64,000 nucleotides of DNA, from positions 1 through 64,000 of the forward strand of contig CAJNOJ010000342.1 in NCBI GenBank assembly GCA_905250025.1, read 5' to 3'. The position numbers and the translations under genes are program-made. A model generated the notes under the pieces. It worked only from the letters and a program-made list of their open reading frames with translations, ran no database searches and was not told where the DNA came from. Source of the DNA: Adineta ricciae (lineage: Eukaryota > Rotifera > Eurotatoria > Adinetida > Adinetidae). Each line of letters opens with the position of its first letter. Position 1 is the stretch's first letter. Positions 1-12,484 of this stretch are shown here, piece by piece.

Positions 1-61
1 CATATCATGATCCTAACGATATCAATAAATAGACTAGTAGACGGCATCTGTGTTTATTTAG

Positions 62-1934
62 ATAAACCACGGCGACTAATTCGGCAAGCAAATACAGATG
101 AATCTGATGGTGAAGATGATATGAATATTCGTGAGAAGTTACGTCGGGCATCATCCCAATCACCAGCTAACATTCCGATGTTAGTTGTCGTGACGTTCAA
201 TCCCGATGCAAAAGGTTTACAAAAAAAACAAATTGAAATTCAACGAGGTGAATAGACCGTGTTTGATATAAAACTTCTCAGAAGTTTTTTTGCACGTGAT
301 CTTCCTTTGCAGGATTTCCTGTTAATGCGCAATTCATTATAAATGAATGGTTATTTGTAAAAACAGCTGATAATGATGAAGGATTCGTTCCATATGTATG
401 TTGCCGACCAATTCTTCGTCGTCAGTCAGTGAAACACTCGAATGAATTAGAAAACTTCTATAAACCGTATGATTTCGAATCCAACAAAACTCGTCAAACC
501 AAATCACCTTCGACGAGTGTACCAACTTGCACACCGCCGACAACAAAAAAGTCCTCCTTTGTTTCCAATCTGGGTTCGCAGTCGTTCTTGTGTCAAAGTT
601 CATTCTCATGTAAGAAACGGCAAGATGTGACATCGTCATCGTGTGGCGGCGACTCAGGCTTTTCTGATTGTGAATCATCGTCGCATAATCAACATCAAAG
701 TTTTGATTTATCCACTCAACGTTACACACGTTTGTCGAATATACGTCCCTTACGTTCATCATCGAATGCATTCAAAAAGCAAGGTCAATTTATTCCAGAT
801 TTTTCAATAAAAAAATCCATTAAGACGAACATCATCACATCAAAAACCGACGGTTCTCATCGCTTGAAATCACAATTGTCCGTATCGAGCAACAGTGCAT
901 TCACTCAAGTCGTGAAAAAACACCCTATTTCTCAAGACAGGTAAATATCAGATACTAATTCATGAATAAACATGAACTTCACTGCGAGAAGACGAACTTC
1001 CATCTAACTTTCGCTCTCATTTATCATCCCTATATAATTTCCACAGCGATCTTCCTCTTAATTACTACTTGAAAGTTTCTCCACACTACTCATTACCGGG
1101 CCGAAAGAAAGAGTTAAATATAACTTAAACTAAATGACAAACTTCTGAGATGCAGTTCTTACATTTGATTAGATATTACGAAATCATTTTGAAGAACTTT
1201 GCTTTCTATCGATCTATTTCAATTTTAGTACTCAACGGCGAACATTCTATTCACACGCCCGATCGTCTCAACAACAACAGCAACAACAACAACAACAAGA
1301 AGCGTTTTCCATATCGTCTTCGATCAGTAATCTTCGTCGTCCGTATGACAGTTACGATGAAGCTGGCCATTCGTCATCTCCATCATCGAAATGTCCCAGC
1401 TCGATCTCTTCTCCATATATTCGTCGTACGCCATTTGCTCGACGTTCTCTTCCGCATCACATTCAGCCTGTTTTGAAAAAACCTCTCAAACCCATGTCGT
1501 CCTCATCACCAGATCCATTTAAACTACCAGGAAAAAAAGAACAACAATTACGGCATGTTGTTCTCGCTGAACCATCATTACCACCAGCAATTATTCCAGT
1601 GAAATCGTCTCTCGAAAGACATTTTTCAGACTTAAGTCTGAATCAAATCGAAAACGATTCCTTAACTCCCTCCACTTCTTCAGTATTCATTCACAATCGA
1701 CCATCGCTATCCTGTTCATCAGCAAGTACAAGCAGTTCAGCATCGTCATCTTCAACTGATGATAGTACCACACCTTTTCTACACATCCAAATGAATAATT
1801 CAAGATGTAATGTTATACATGGTGACGAGTCGATTCCTCTTGTTTTTTCTACAACCAACAATATGACTAATTCCCCAACAGCAAACACAACGAAATCGTC
1901 GAGTTTTATCCACAATGTTTCGATAACTGTCTGA
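62..1934 (+). CDS. SH3-domain protein, 5' end incomplete
   Basis: Inferred exons are 62-247, 313-940 and 1229-1934. They follow a TTTATTTAG acceptor at 60-61, and the joins keep one frame. I see an SH3 fold in the first two exons: a VVVTFNP strand, then a charged KKQIEI strand and EWLFV with the SH3 tryptophan. The end motif GFVPYVCC matches the SH3 G-x-x-P-x-x-Y/C pattern. The rest (about 400 residues) is low-complexity Ser/Gln/Pro/basic sequence with a poly-Gln run at about 1264-1299, which suggests a disordered scaffold. A GDSGFSDCESS stretch follows the SH3. The 5' exons probably lie left of the window; an in-frame ATG at 7 is an alternative start. SH3 adaptors usually bind proline-rich partners at the cortex, but I cannot name an orthologue. 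Confidence 0.6.
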
Positions 1935-3486
1935 ATTCTTAATTCACTATTGTAATTAATCTTTCGTTTCTTTTTCTTAATTACAGAAAAAAGAATCAAA
2001 CTATTGAATGATCTCTAAGACTAAGTCGTTCATTATTTGTCTAATACATTCATCTGAACAAAAGCTTCTTCATCTGAGTTGTGATGGTAAAGCAAGCCTC
2101 CTTACGTCGACTATTAATTGAATCTCGCGCTTTGTCGTTTTGACATCCATTTACAAACAAAGTCAGATCGGTTTCCAATCTCTTAAACAATATCAAAAGT
2201 TATTAGGATAGATTCACCCTGTGACATTTTTGACAGCAGCTTCTTTAAATTTCAATGAAACCTCGACTGAACAGGATGCATGTATATTTACTTTGAAATA
2301 AATCGTACATCTCATCGTTGAAGGTGAATTGGAGAGAAGAAAGTCGAATGTTTCATTCGCTGTTTCGCTTTTTTTTTCTTCTCTTCAAAGAACTCAATAT
2401 GTTCGCATATTTCCTCCGAACGAACATCTTGATATTCAATGATAAAAATGTGAGTTTATCTGTCGATATATTTATTTTCCAATCACCGATTTTTATCGTC
2501 CGTTTGATAATAAATAATGATAGTTTATATGACTATTGAAATTGATTAGAACATTGACCCTCTTCAATGTTCACAAATATTTGTTCTTTGTGATATTTCA
2601 TCGAAAGTATGTTATTCAATCATAATCGATAGAACTTGTCTTTCTTTTGCTTCTTTGCTCAATCACTATTCTTTCGATATTTACATTGCTTGATTTAATT
2701 GCGTAGACTTTCGAAGTCGAACCACCGCGCTTTTATTTTTGTTTTTAATAAAAAAAAAAGCCCGTACGGCTTGTCAGATGCAAATTAGGTAATAGAAAGA
2801 AAACAAACTGTACTCGTTGAGATGTAAATAGAAGCAGAAAGTAAACGAAAGAATCAGAATAATGATCAATCAGACAAAGCAGATGTGTGATTTAAATATG
2901 AGTGTGATTTGCTTGATGATATGACGAAGAACAGACGTCCGACGAGGAAGATGTCGATAGACATTACAGAAGAAGAAAAACTAGGAGAAAATGCATATTG
3001 TCTATCGAACTCTTCCTTTTCATGTATCAGTATTCAAAGGTCGTCAACAAAACAACAAATTGGCGAGAAAGGTAATGCTCATATCCTGCGAAGTTCCACC
3101 TGTTGTTTCTTTCTGCTAGATCGCAATTTATGTTCGTGCATGATTGAATAGTAGTCGTTTCGTTGTATTTTATTGCGCGCCGTTTCTAAAGCTTCTCATC
3201 AAATCGTTTGAAATGCAATTGAATGGAATAAAGATGAGATGGGATTGAGAGGAGTGAAGAAAAGGTAAGGTGACAATGAGACGGTTCGAGTTCTTACTCA
3301 TATTTCATCGACCGAGCTGTCGAGAACAAACGAAAGAGAATGAAATCATTACACATTACACGTTCAATTAGTAAACAAATATACACATTCACACAAGGTT
3401 ATTTCGTTTACACATCATCGTTCTCGAGAGTTAAGCTTTCAGTTTTTTTTTATTCACTTTGAAATAAAAGCAAAATTCATTCGTCT

Positions 3487-3518
<32 letters not shown>

Positions 3519-4403
3519 TCCCTCTTTCAATGTAGAACTGAGTTTGACTATCGATTGGTATCGCACTATCAAAAACAAATTCATTCCTCCGCCTATTTGC
3601 TCACGTCTAATTGACCGACTCGATCACCACTATTACCACCCACACTCATCATCATCAATCGTCAATATAATAACACATATGTATAAAAAAAAAACAACAA
3701 TATAAGTAACAAGTGAGCACGCAAGTTCATCCTTAAACATATCAACTATATATCGCACAGTTTAATTTGAAATTGATAACGGAGAAAAGCAGACAGCATG
3801 AAGCATCGAATCAACTTTATATTTCTCTTCTTCTTCTTTTCTTCTCTCTTTTTCTCCTTCCTTTCAATAGTATTTTATATTGTATACGTATACACACACA
3901 CACACACATAAATACTAATAAATCCAAATCTTTCGTGCAGTCAGTTTATAGAGATGTGCACACATACGATCAATTGAGCTAGTCGATTATTGTCATATCA
4001 CACTGTAAAAAAGACAGGTCGTGTCACATCTTCCTCTCATCATTCGTGAACTTTGAGCGATGTTGAATACCAAACAGAAAGCATCAAACTGCTAAGTAAG
4101 AGACATTTTAATCGCATGCAATTCAAGCAACTTATTGTTTGTGTTATATACGCTCTTGATTTTAACATGCGAATATATATATGTATAAATATATACATAT
4201 ATATATGCATCAATGTCATCAACGAATATTATAGACAGAAATTAGCATAAATCGTATAAGTAGTCTCATTTTCTTTTCTTTTCTTTGCTTTTAGTGAATA
4301 TATCAACGACAAGATATCCGCGATGAATGAAAAGGATTAATCTGCAAGTGTGATTTTCAATCTTTCGTACATTTATTCATTTGAACTCGAAGACAATTCT
4401 CGC
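1935..4403. other. Intergenic, AT-rich, with microsatellites
   Basis: No convincing gene. It holds a (CT)n run at about 3490-3520, a (CA)n run at about 3890-3908 and an (AT)n stretch at about 4171-4206. A TTTGCTTTTAG acceptor-like site at 4284-4294 could be a 5'-UTR splice or trans-splice acceptor for the gene starting at 4404. A short ATG-initiated frame (MNEKD, then stop) at 4323-4340 would be an upstream ORF of that gene. Confidence 0.5.
3490..3520. repeat. (CT)n microsatellite
   Basis: Uninterrupted CT dinucleotides over about 30 bp. Confidence 0.85.
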
Positions 4404-6485
4404 ATGGATGTATTACATTATTCGTTTAGTTTGAGTGCCTGTCCGAAATGTCATTTATTAGTTTGTAAACACACAAGTCTTGCTAATCTGGATTTTAGTT
4501 CGATTGAACCACCATTATCATCATTTGAACACGAAGAAGATGGTTGTGAAGACGACGAGGAAGAAGAAAAACAATCGATCATTGAACCCAATCGGCGAAC
4601 TTCCAATCTTAGCTCGAGAACGCCTTATCAAAGGTTATCCTCACATGGAATGAACTTCTATGTTTTGCCATCGACAGTTCCATCTGATCATCGTCATAGC
4701 TGGACAACATTTGGCAGTGATACAATTGAAAGCATTCGGACATTAGAGAATAGTTCTCTTGATCAGGAAACCCTGTGTGATAATACTCCATTTGCTAATG
4801 AAAATATCATACATTCAATGACACCAATAAAACCAACATTGAATCAACTCGCGCGCACACAATCTGAACGTTGTCACAAAATTTACAAGCCACATATTTA
4901 TTTAACAAAAAGTTATTCATTCTCGACTATTTATACAACACCAAAATCACTAACCCTCTCGCCGCATACGCAACCAACGACGACTCAATCTGAACTTTTT
5001 CATCGAAATTTGTCAATATTGATCTTTGTGATATTAATCATCTCGTATCTTTTAACAAATACGTTTGATATTGTTCTTTTGTATATCTATTATCATACAA
5101 ATTCGATCTATTTTCTCGTCTTCACATTAACTATTTCCATGTGTGATATCATTTTATGGCTAAACAACTTGATCGATCGAAAGAATTTATCCACCCGTCT
5201 GTTGTTAATCCCGTTTGTCTATCGGTTTCATCTACTGTATGAATTAGTCGAATTCGTCTTGATTGTCTGCAGTAAAACTATGGTTGATACTACACGAATA
5301 TTTGATTCCTCATCCTCCCCATCATCATCGACGACCACAACCTTAGAGACTAACGTATCTCAAACAACTAATTCATCTCTTCTCTCTTCTAATCATCGAC
5401 AACGACAGCAATCGATGAAACGACACATTTTTCAATATTTAACATTGTTCTATGTACTTCATTCAAGCTTTTTACTATTGATCAATCTGTTTTTTTGGTC
5501 AAATCATTTTCAATTATCCACCCAGTCGACATTGAATATGGATTACTTTATACCAAAATGGTCGACAATGCCAGACATCGACTTAGTATCATCGACGTCA
5601 ATGAATATGATCCCAGTGCATTCGTCAATGTCATCGTACGTAGAAAAATTAAGATTTTCATGGTCATGGAGATTAAACATGAGACTTCGATCAGATACAG
5701 TTCTATTTTGATCAACAATAGACGAACGATCCGATGAACTTTTATAGATCAGTTGATCTGATGATAATAAGGAGTTTTCGTGCGCTGAGATTTGATAAGA
5801 AATCACGAGTTCGACTTGCTATCTTTTCTCATTTAGGATTTGGTCAAAACTTGAAGAACACGATCGAAAACATCTCATCCGTCTGAATTGGACCCGATCT
5901 TTATTTTATGATGACCTTCCACTGAACATTCGTTTACCATCTGCATCAACATTTGTTCTAATTAGTATTTGTTATCATCTATTTTACAACTATTCCTGTT
6001 TATCCACCCTACTCGATTTCAAACGAAAATCTCTATTGATTCCAATCTCCATTCTTTCTCGATGTACTTTGATCGTTACACGTATTTACACATTTATCTT
6101 TCTTTTTCAATTGAAAGTCTGGTGGTTTCCAGTGACATTTTGTATTGTTCATCTGTCGTTAATGACGATCCTTCTCATCGATCGATCGAAACAGCAAGAT
6201 TCACATCGGCAGAGAGTTTTTCTTCAAATTGTGTTCTCGTTTCTTGCGCACACTTCAATCAATGATATCTCTGTAAATGCGCTGGTCTCATTGGAGAATA
6301 TCTCAATCTTTTTACATCGTCTCTACTTGGAAACCTTCTCCTTACACAATGAAACAACGTTACGATTGATCATTATTCTTTCGATAATGATTGCCATGCA
6401 AATTCTGGGTTTTTTATTTGATATTTTATCGAAACATATGTGTTACCGAACAGAATCAACCAATGAAACAATGACGAAATTATAG
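4404..6485 (+). CDS. XK-related-like multi-pass membrane protein
   Basis: Two exons, 4404-5635 and 5837-6485, are joined at TC/GTACGT...TTTAG and give 626 aa. The first ATG in frame is at 4404. About 200 N-terminal residues are hydrophilic and include a CPKCHLLVC cysteine cluster and an acidic run of Glu/Asp. Eight or nine hydrophobic segments follow, e.g. LSILIFVILIISYLL, LLLIPFVYRFHLLYELVEF and, near the end, IILSIMIAMQILGFLFDIL. A Ser/Thr-rich loop interrupts the membrane part. The polar residues within helices and the conserved-looking NALVSLENISIFL before the last helix resemble the XK/XKR family, whose members act as or with lipid scramblases. The resemblance is weak, so a generic multi-pass membrane protein remains possible. 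The stop lies 24 bp from the stop of the opposing peptidase gene. Confidence 0.4.
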
Positions 6486-6509
6486 AAAGATGTTTTTTTG
6501 TGTTTGATT

Positions 6510-9047
6510 TTATTTTTTTCGAAACAAGTAATCACGTTTTTGAACATTTTCTTTTATTTCATCAGTAATCGCCTTTGTCATATCATTGATTGTCAGTTTT
6601 TTTGTTAATGAAAATGTATTTCCAACTAATTCATTGGGCTCGCGTTCTCCGCCCCACTGTAAGAAATTCTTTCGAAATTGTTCGCCGGCACTTTTCGACA
6701 GAGGATCGGACGCGAATTGATCGTGCCAAATTTTACTTGCAATCGAACGCGCAATAATATAACTGGAGAACCGAGCACCATAATCTACTAAATGGTAGAA
6801 TTTCAAATAGGGATGTGTGGAAGGAATGTTTGGTAAGGACGAGTATTTCGTTAATAATGAAGAGTACAGATTTGCATAGGGTTCGGACAGAGGATATGGG
6901 CCATGGAATAGATGATCGAACATGGCTGAAATGACCTGAAAATGAATGAGAGGAATTCTAGATGTTTGTGTCTTGTTTGAAGAAGCTTTTACTTGAACTT
7001 GTGTACGATGTGCTTGAAAACAGTTTTGTGCCAATTGAAGACGTTGAAGGAGTTCGTCAGGAATAACTTCGCCGGTTTGATAATGACGCGCGAATTGTTT
7101 CACAACTCGTGGTTCGTAAACGAAATATTCCATCCACTGAGACGGAATTTCTGCAATATCAGTTTGACACCGAGTGCCAGATGCGTGTTGATAACGTGTT
7201 CGTCCCAGAGCTGAATGCATTGCATGACCAAATTCATGAAAGAGATTTTCCACTAGGCCTAATGATTAAATATGAATACCCTATTGTTCACCGAAGATTC
7301 CTACCTAATGTAAGTAACGTCGGAAGATTTGGATTAGTACTTGGTGGAATATTAACATGCAAAACAACGATGGGTAATTGAAAGGAACCGTCTGCACGAC
7401 GTCTGCTGCATTGAATAGTAAAATGGCAATCATGAGGAAGTTTTTCTTTTCTACATTCATAGAACAAGAAAGACTGAATAGAATTTCATTCGCTCATCTT
7501 ACCTTTCGAATAAATCGCAATAAATATAACCAACAGTTCCTTCTGTTGCATGATCCACCGAAAGTTTAACGACAGATGGATGCCAAACTTCTCCAGGCAA
7601 TGTTGTTTGTTTGTTCAATGTTACACTGAAGGTATGTATAGTATCACTAATGCAACAGATTCAAATTCATGCTCAACTTACTTGAATAAGCTATTAAAGA
7701 TTAGATTCAACCCGTCCATGCAAGCACCCAATGAAAAATAGGGTGTATATTCCTGAGTGTTAATATGTAAGACCTCCGAGCGAAATTTCCCTTCTAACTT
7801 TGCGACGTCCCACGGAGCAACAGGTTTATTTGTCGATTGAGCATTTTTTAATATTTGCATCAATCGAATGTCTCGATCGGCCAACGGACGAATAGCAGTC
7901 ATGATCTGTTCGAGATATTCGGTGACATATTCCGGTTTGTTCAACAATGTATTATCTAGTGTTCGATGACTGTACGAGGGATAGCCACATAGTTTCGCCA
8001 ATTCATACCTAAAAGATCGATTCAATTAGTGTTATTGGAACGAAAAATCTGTCCACCGTTTCCGAAGTAATTCGTCAAGGCATTGTTCTTGCTCGGGCTC
8101 ATAGCGGAAATATGTTCGAAAGACAAATTCCCGAACGTCTTCGTCACAATCACTGGAATGCGCCGAATTGATTGTAATCGATCTTTCGTCGAATCTTATC
8201 GATGAAATGATAAAAGAATAATCATGATTTGCTGATGATCGTTCGATCTTACCTCGTTCTTACCTTTTCCGGTAATTGTTTTCGTGGAATTTGATATTGC
8301 CGATGCGCATTCAGTCGAAAGTGATTTTCTAACTGTAAAATATCTTCGTGTAATTGTAGATAATTCGAACGGTTTTCTTCATTCAATCGAATTCCACATC
8401 GTTCGAAATCTATTAAATATAATTTCAACACTCGTCGGTCAGTTTCGTCTCCTTCACCGTTTTCAAACGCTCGTTTGGCTTCTTCGTATAATTTCCTATT
8501 AGTATTCATTTTTTCGACGAGATGATGTAACATTCCATAGGCTTGTTCAGCAGCTTGTTTGAGTTCGTGATCGACGTCAACATTACGGATGAATTCCGCA
8601 AGATCTGCCACGCGACAAATCTCATCAGAGATCTCATCTAAGATTTCGACGATCTTCCGACGTGTTGGAGAAAAGCATTCGTCGAGTAGATCTTCGCATT
8701 TGTTCAGCACGCGTTCCGCGAGCACACGAAAGCCGGATGGTGTAGCTAGTTCTTTGATTTGAAACAGACCTTGACTTGGTTCTTTTGTCGATGGTTTCAA
8801 CCAGGATAAAGGTGAAAGATGACGAAAATGATTCGAGAAGAAGCTGGAATCAAATGATGAACTCGTCGAAGCCGCATTAAAATCATGAGCAATCGAAGAA
8901 CTTGTATGCGAAGAACGATATAACGCACTTAATGTTGATCTTGATTGTACCTAAAGAGTTAAAAACAAAGTCGAGTTCAGAAACGCAATTTCTTATTCAT
9001 ACTATAGCACGCAAGCGAACACAATTAATGATTAATCTTTGCATCAT
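6510..9047 (-). CDS. MIPEP: Mitochondrial intermediate peptidase (M3 metallopeptidase)
   Basis: Eight exons on the minus strand: 9047-9003, 8950-8253, 8194-8057, 8008-7682, 7625-7503, 7450-7305, 7258-6993 and 6935-6510. They total 2169 nt (722 aa), close to the roughly 710 aa usual for the family. The enzyme is a zinc oligopeptidase that removes an octapeptide from imported matrix precursors after MPP cleavage. The HEFGHAMHS zinc motif lies at about residues 490-498, followed by [14 protein letters not shown] as in [16 protein letters not shown], the [10 protein letters not shown] segment and the YGARFSSY region are also present. The N-terminus ([15 protein letters not shown] and onward) is rich in Arg, Ser and Leu and lacks acids, as expected for a mitochondrial presequence. 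The last intron (6936-6992, 57 nt) is in frame and free of stops. The stop codon overlaps an AATAAA. Confidence 0.93.
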
Positions 9048-12000
9048 GAATATATATAAATTCCTACTAAGAATACATTTGGCAAGGGTAGGTTTTGTCC
9101 TCTGGAATTTGTTTGGTATTCTATGGAGCATGACAGATGGCAGGCAATATCTTTCAATGTTGGTTTGAATGGCAAAGGAAAGAGTTTCTTTCCTCTCATT
9201 AGAATCTAATTGATTTTGATCGTCAGTGTGAGTATGATAAAGACACGACATGACAAGCTTCTTATCGGGCCGTTTTCCCTTTTCATTTCATTCTCGTGCA
9301 TACTGTGTGCTTGTGATATTGGCATATTAGAGAAGAAGTTTCATGACATGTTTCATCTTCTCCTTTCTTCGTCTTTTTTTTGTTTCCGAACTCTCAGACT
9401 CATTTTCTCTGTGCTTCTTTCCATAATTATCGTTCAGTCAACATCCTTGACTTTACAGTATTTTCTCGATAAATATGCATAGAGGAAATGTAATCTAGCT
9501 GCTTTTCTATTATATGTGGCATGCACATAATTATTAAAACACTAGCCCTCAGGATATATCGTTGATGTTCATTCTGGCGAACTCGAGAAAATAAATATAG
9601 TAACACGATCTATATTGACATAGTACTCATTACGTTGTGTGCTCCATGAATATAGTCAATGATTTCTATTATGTTCTCCGTCTTTCTTGCCATATTTGTT
9701 GTTCATTGATTTGCGTTAAAGAGTACTGGAGAATTGAGTAAGTAGCGACTTCGATGAATATGCAAGCGTTAACGAAGCATGTAAGTGGAGATATGAGAAC
9801 GGGATCTTGAAGCGGATTTCGATAAACATCAATCGACCGATATAATTATTTAAAAAGTTCCTCGTCACATCTAAATATATCTGTCGAGATATACATTTAA
9901 GTCGTTCCTTCTGGAAAACATCTTTTTCTCTGTTTCGGGAAGGAAATGATGATATTTTTGGACTGAAAAGCAGTCATTTGTTACATTAAAGCACAGCTAT
10001 AATCAGATTGCTCGTCTCAGTTTTGTCGGAGCGGATTTCGTGCTTGTGTGCCATTGTACGTGTGATGTGTATGCTTAACGTTGTCAATGATGAGTCTAAT
10101 GGGAAAAAATGAAGATGAACGGTAGTATTTGAGCATCTCGAAAACAAATTAGTTTTTCAATTACTTCACAATTAGATCTGCGTTTACTGTTTTGACATAA
10201 TTACTATCTAATCAAAATCTTTTAGCTAAAAAACACTAATAGACTTCGAACTGAGAACGGACAATCAAGTCGTTTTTCTTCTACTTGACACCATTCAGGT
10301 ACAGTCAAATTTATTTGTATATATAAGATCACTTAGTCGGTTTCCGCCTTGAGAAATCCAATCAGATCAGATCGATTAGGCCCTTGACGTTTTGTGTCGG
10401 ATGGAATCAATCAAAAAAAAATGTATTTTGGGCTTTTTCTCCGATAATTTTATCGAATCAAATCATGAAATATAAATGAGCTGCTAAATTCTTAAACGGA
10501 TTTGCTTTCCTAGTTTAGAAACCGAGTGCACAATGAAAAAGTCAATGTCAACAAGAACACGTGTAATGATAACAGACGAAGACAGGCATGTTTGTCTAAC
10601 TAAACTCTTACGACAATGAATCATGTAAACATACATCTACCGTATTGAATAGAAAACTAGTCGTTTTTAAGAAAGAAAATCTGTCAGATAAAAACGAATA
10701 TGGAACCAAAGGAGTACGTGTATGCACATCTGTCATAAGACAAGGTATATAGACACATAAACACATTCTTCGATTAACTTTTTTTGTCTGTCACTCGTCT
10801 TTCTTACTAGTCTTTTTCTTTTTTTCTCTTTCTTTTCTTTTTCCACTTTCTTTTTTCATCTCCATCATCATAAGGTAAGTATATGTAACTCAGCAGCACA
10901 TTAAAAAAAGAACAAGTCGTGAAAGACAGAGAACATCGTCATAATGACGATAAATGCTTCTGTATTAGTGGATGGAGTCGAAACCGAAAGACTTGATCAA
11001 GTAAATTAGCACGGAAATTCTTAGGGGTCGACTTGTCAGGTAGGTATTGAAAACAAGACAGAAAAAAACGTTCGGTTAAGAATGCTTGTCTGAAGTAAAT
11101 CTTTCGCCTTTTTTTTCACACTTTCCTTGCTTGTCACATAAATATAAAAGAACACACATAACAATTACAAGCAGTTGTAGCTTTTCTTTCTTCCTTCGTC
11201 GACATATCATATAAAACTCTCCACATGAAAGACTTTCCATAGCTAAGACGCTTTTTTCCTATCGATTTATTCCAAATAGTAAATATATGTACTTGACAAA
11301 CAAGTGTAAACAATATGTGTATCAACGTATGACGAAGACGGCATGCGTCAGAAATAAACCAAACAAATGATAATATTTGTTGATTCCGCACTTGACTTCG
11401 ATTTCTTTCGGTAAATAATTTTCAGTTCATAAATATTAACTCGATCGAATTCGAGCTTGAACTGAAGGGGAAAATCAACGATTGTCTCCTTCGTTGATCT
11501 GAGCTTCGAGGACTGATGATAAGCAGGTTGGTTTTCTGCTTTTTATCTCCATGTTATTAAACAGAAAAGTAAATAGTAGAAGTAGAAGAAAAAGGCGAGA
11601 ACCTGTTGAGAAATGTTGCCTCATTTGTTTATTTATAGAACTAGAAAAGATGATTTCCTTTCCAAGTAAAACTTGCTATTCAGTCAAATAAGATTCGCAT
11701 CAATTTACACTTGTATGAAACAGTTTTCTAAATATAGATTTTGTAACTGAAGAATTTCAATGATTCAAACGAAAATGTCATGATCGTGCTTACTATCGTT
11801 GCTTTAACATTTATCAGTAAAGAGGAAGAAGAAAAGGCAGAAGAGAAAAAAAAGGTAAAAAAAAATATATAAGATGAAGAGAGAGAGAAAAAAAACAAAG
11901 AAAGAATTGATTACTTTTTTTTCTTCATCACATCAAATAATCATCTACAGAACGAAGGATTCCTTCTCATGTACGTTTCATTTTTCCGTTTAATGTATTG

Positions 12001-12461
12001 CCTGGAAGATTTGAAAGCTATTTCCCGTTAATCTAGTTCAATCAAATGAGTCGCCTTAGAAAGTATTGAGCGAATGGTATTTTAAAAAGATTCGTTCATG
12101 CATTGTTAAACGTAGACGTAGACACGGAGAGAGACGGAGAAAAAAGACGAAGATGACAAAGATCAGGGATTCTTTCATTTGCCTTATTAAGTGTTGACAG
12201 CTCCAATAATGACGTCAAATTTTCTTAGGAAGAAACGCGCATGAGACTGGAGAAAGAAGAAAGAAACATCTCAGCGTTCCGTTTTCTCTCACTAACAATT
12301 TCATTTGAAAAAAGGAATGAGGGAGAACAACCAGTCCCTCATAATATGAATATCTTCGACGTGTTTTCAACCATAACAAGACTTATTAAGGCCTCAACTA
12401 TTTTCAAAAAGAACAGCTCAATGACATGGATAATGTTCGATTTGAATTTTTGTTATTCTAG
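9048..12461. other. Intergenic or 5' flanking, no gene seen
   Basis: About 3.4 kb of AT-rich DNA between the divergent peptidase and protein kinase D genes, so it should hold both promoters. Pyrimidine-rich tracts occur at about 10780-10860 and purine-rich tracts at about 11820-11910. A splice-acceptor-like TGTTATTCTAG ends at 12461, just before the protein kinase D start codon, and suggests a 5'-UTR intron or trans-splice site. No open frame here shows recognisable protein features. Confidence 0.5.
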
Positions 12462-12484
12462 ATATGATAAATTAAAAACCGGCA

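Noticed and set aside
2909..3151. Open frame with MTKNRRPTRKMSIDITEEEK and a possible GTAATG donor at 3070
   Set aside because: No partner exon joins in frame with the gene at 4404; the nearest acceptor (4294) gives a stop within about ten codons. It could be untranslated sequence.
3281..3300. GGTTCGAGTTC, resembling a tRNA B-box
   Set aside because: No A-box at the right distance and no cloverleaf could be drawn.
4171..4206. AT-rich alternating tract as a possible origin or hairpin element
   Set aside because: A simple microsatellite is the plainer reading; no further signals surround it.
8997..9251. Longer N-terminal frame upstream of the peptidase
   Set aside because: The ATG at 9047 followed by a donor after 15 codons gives a proper presequence in phase with exon 2; the longer frame adds nothing recognisable.
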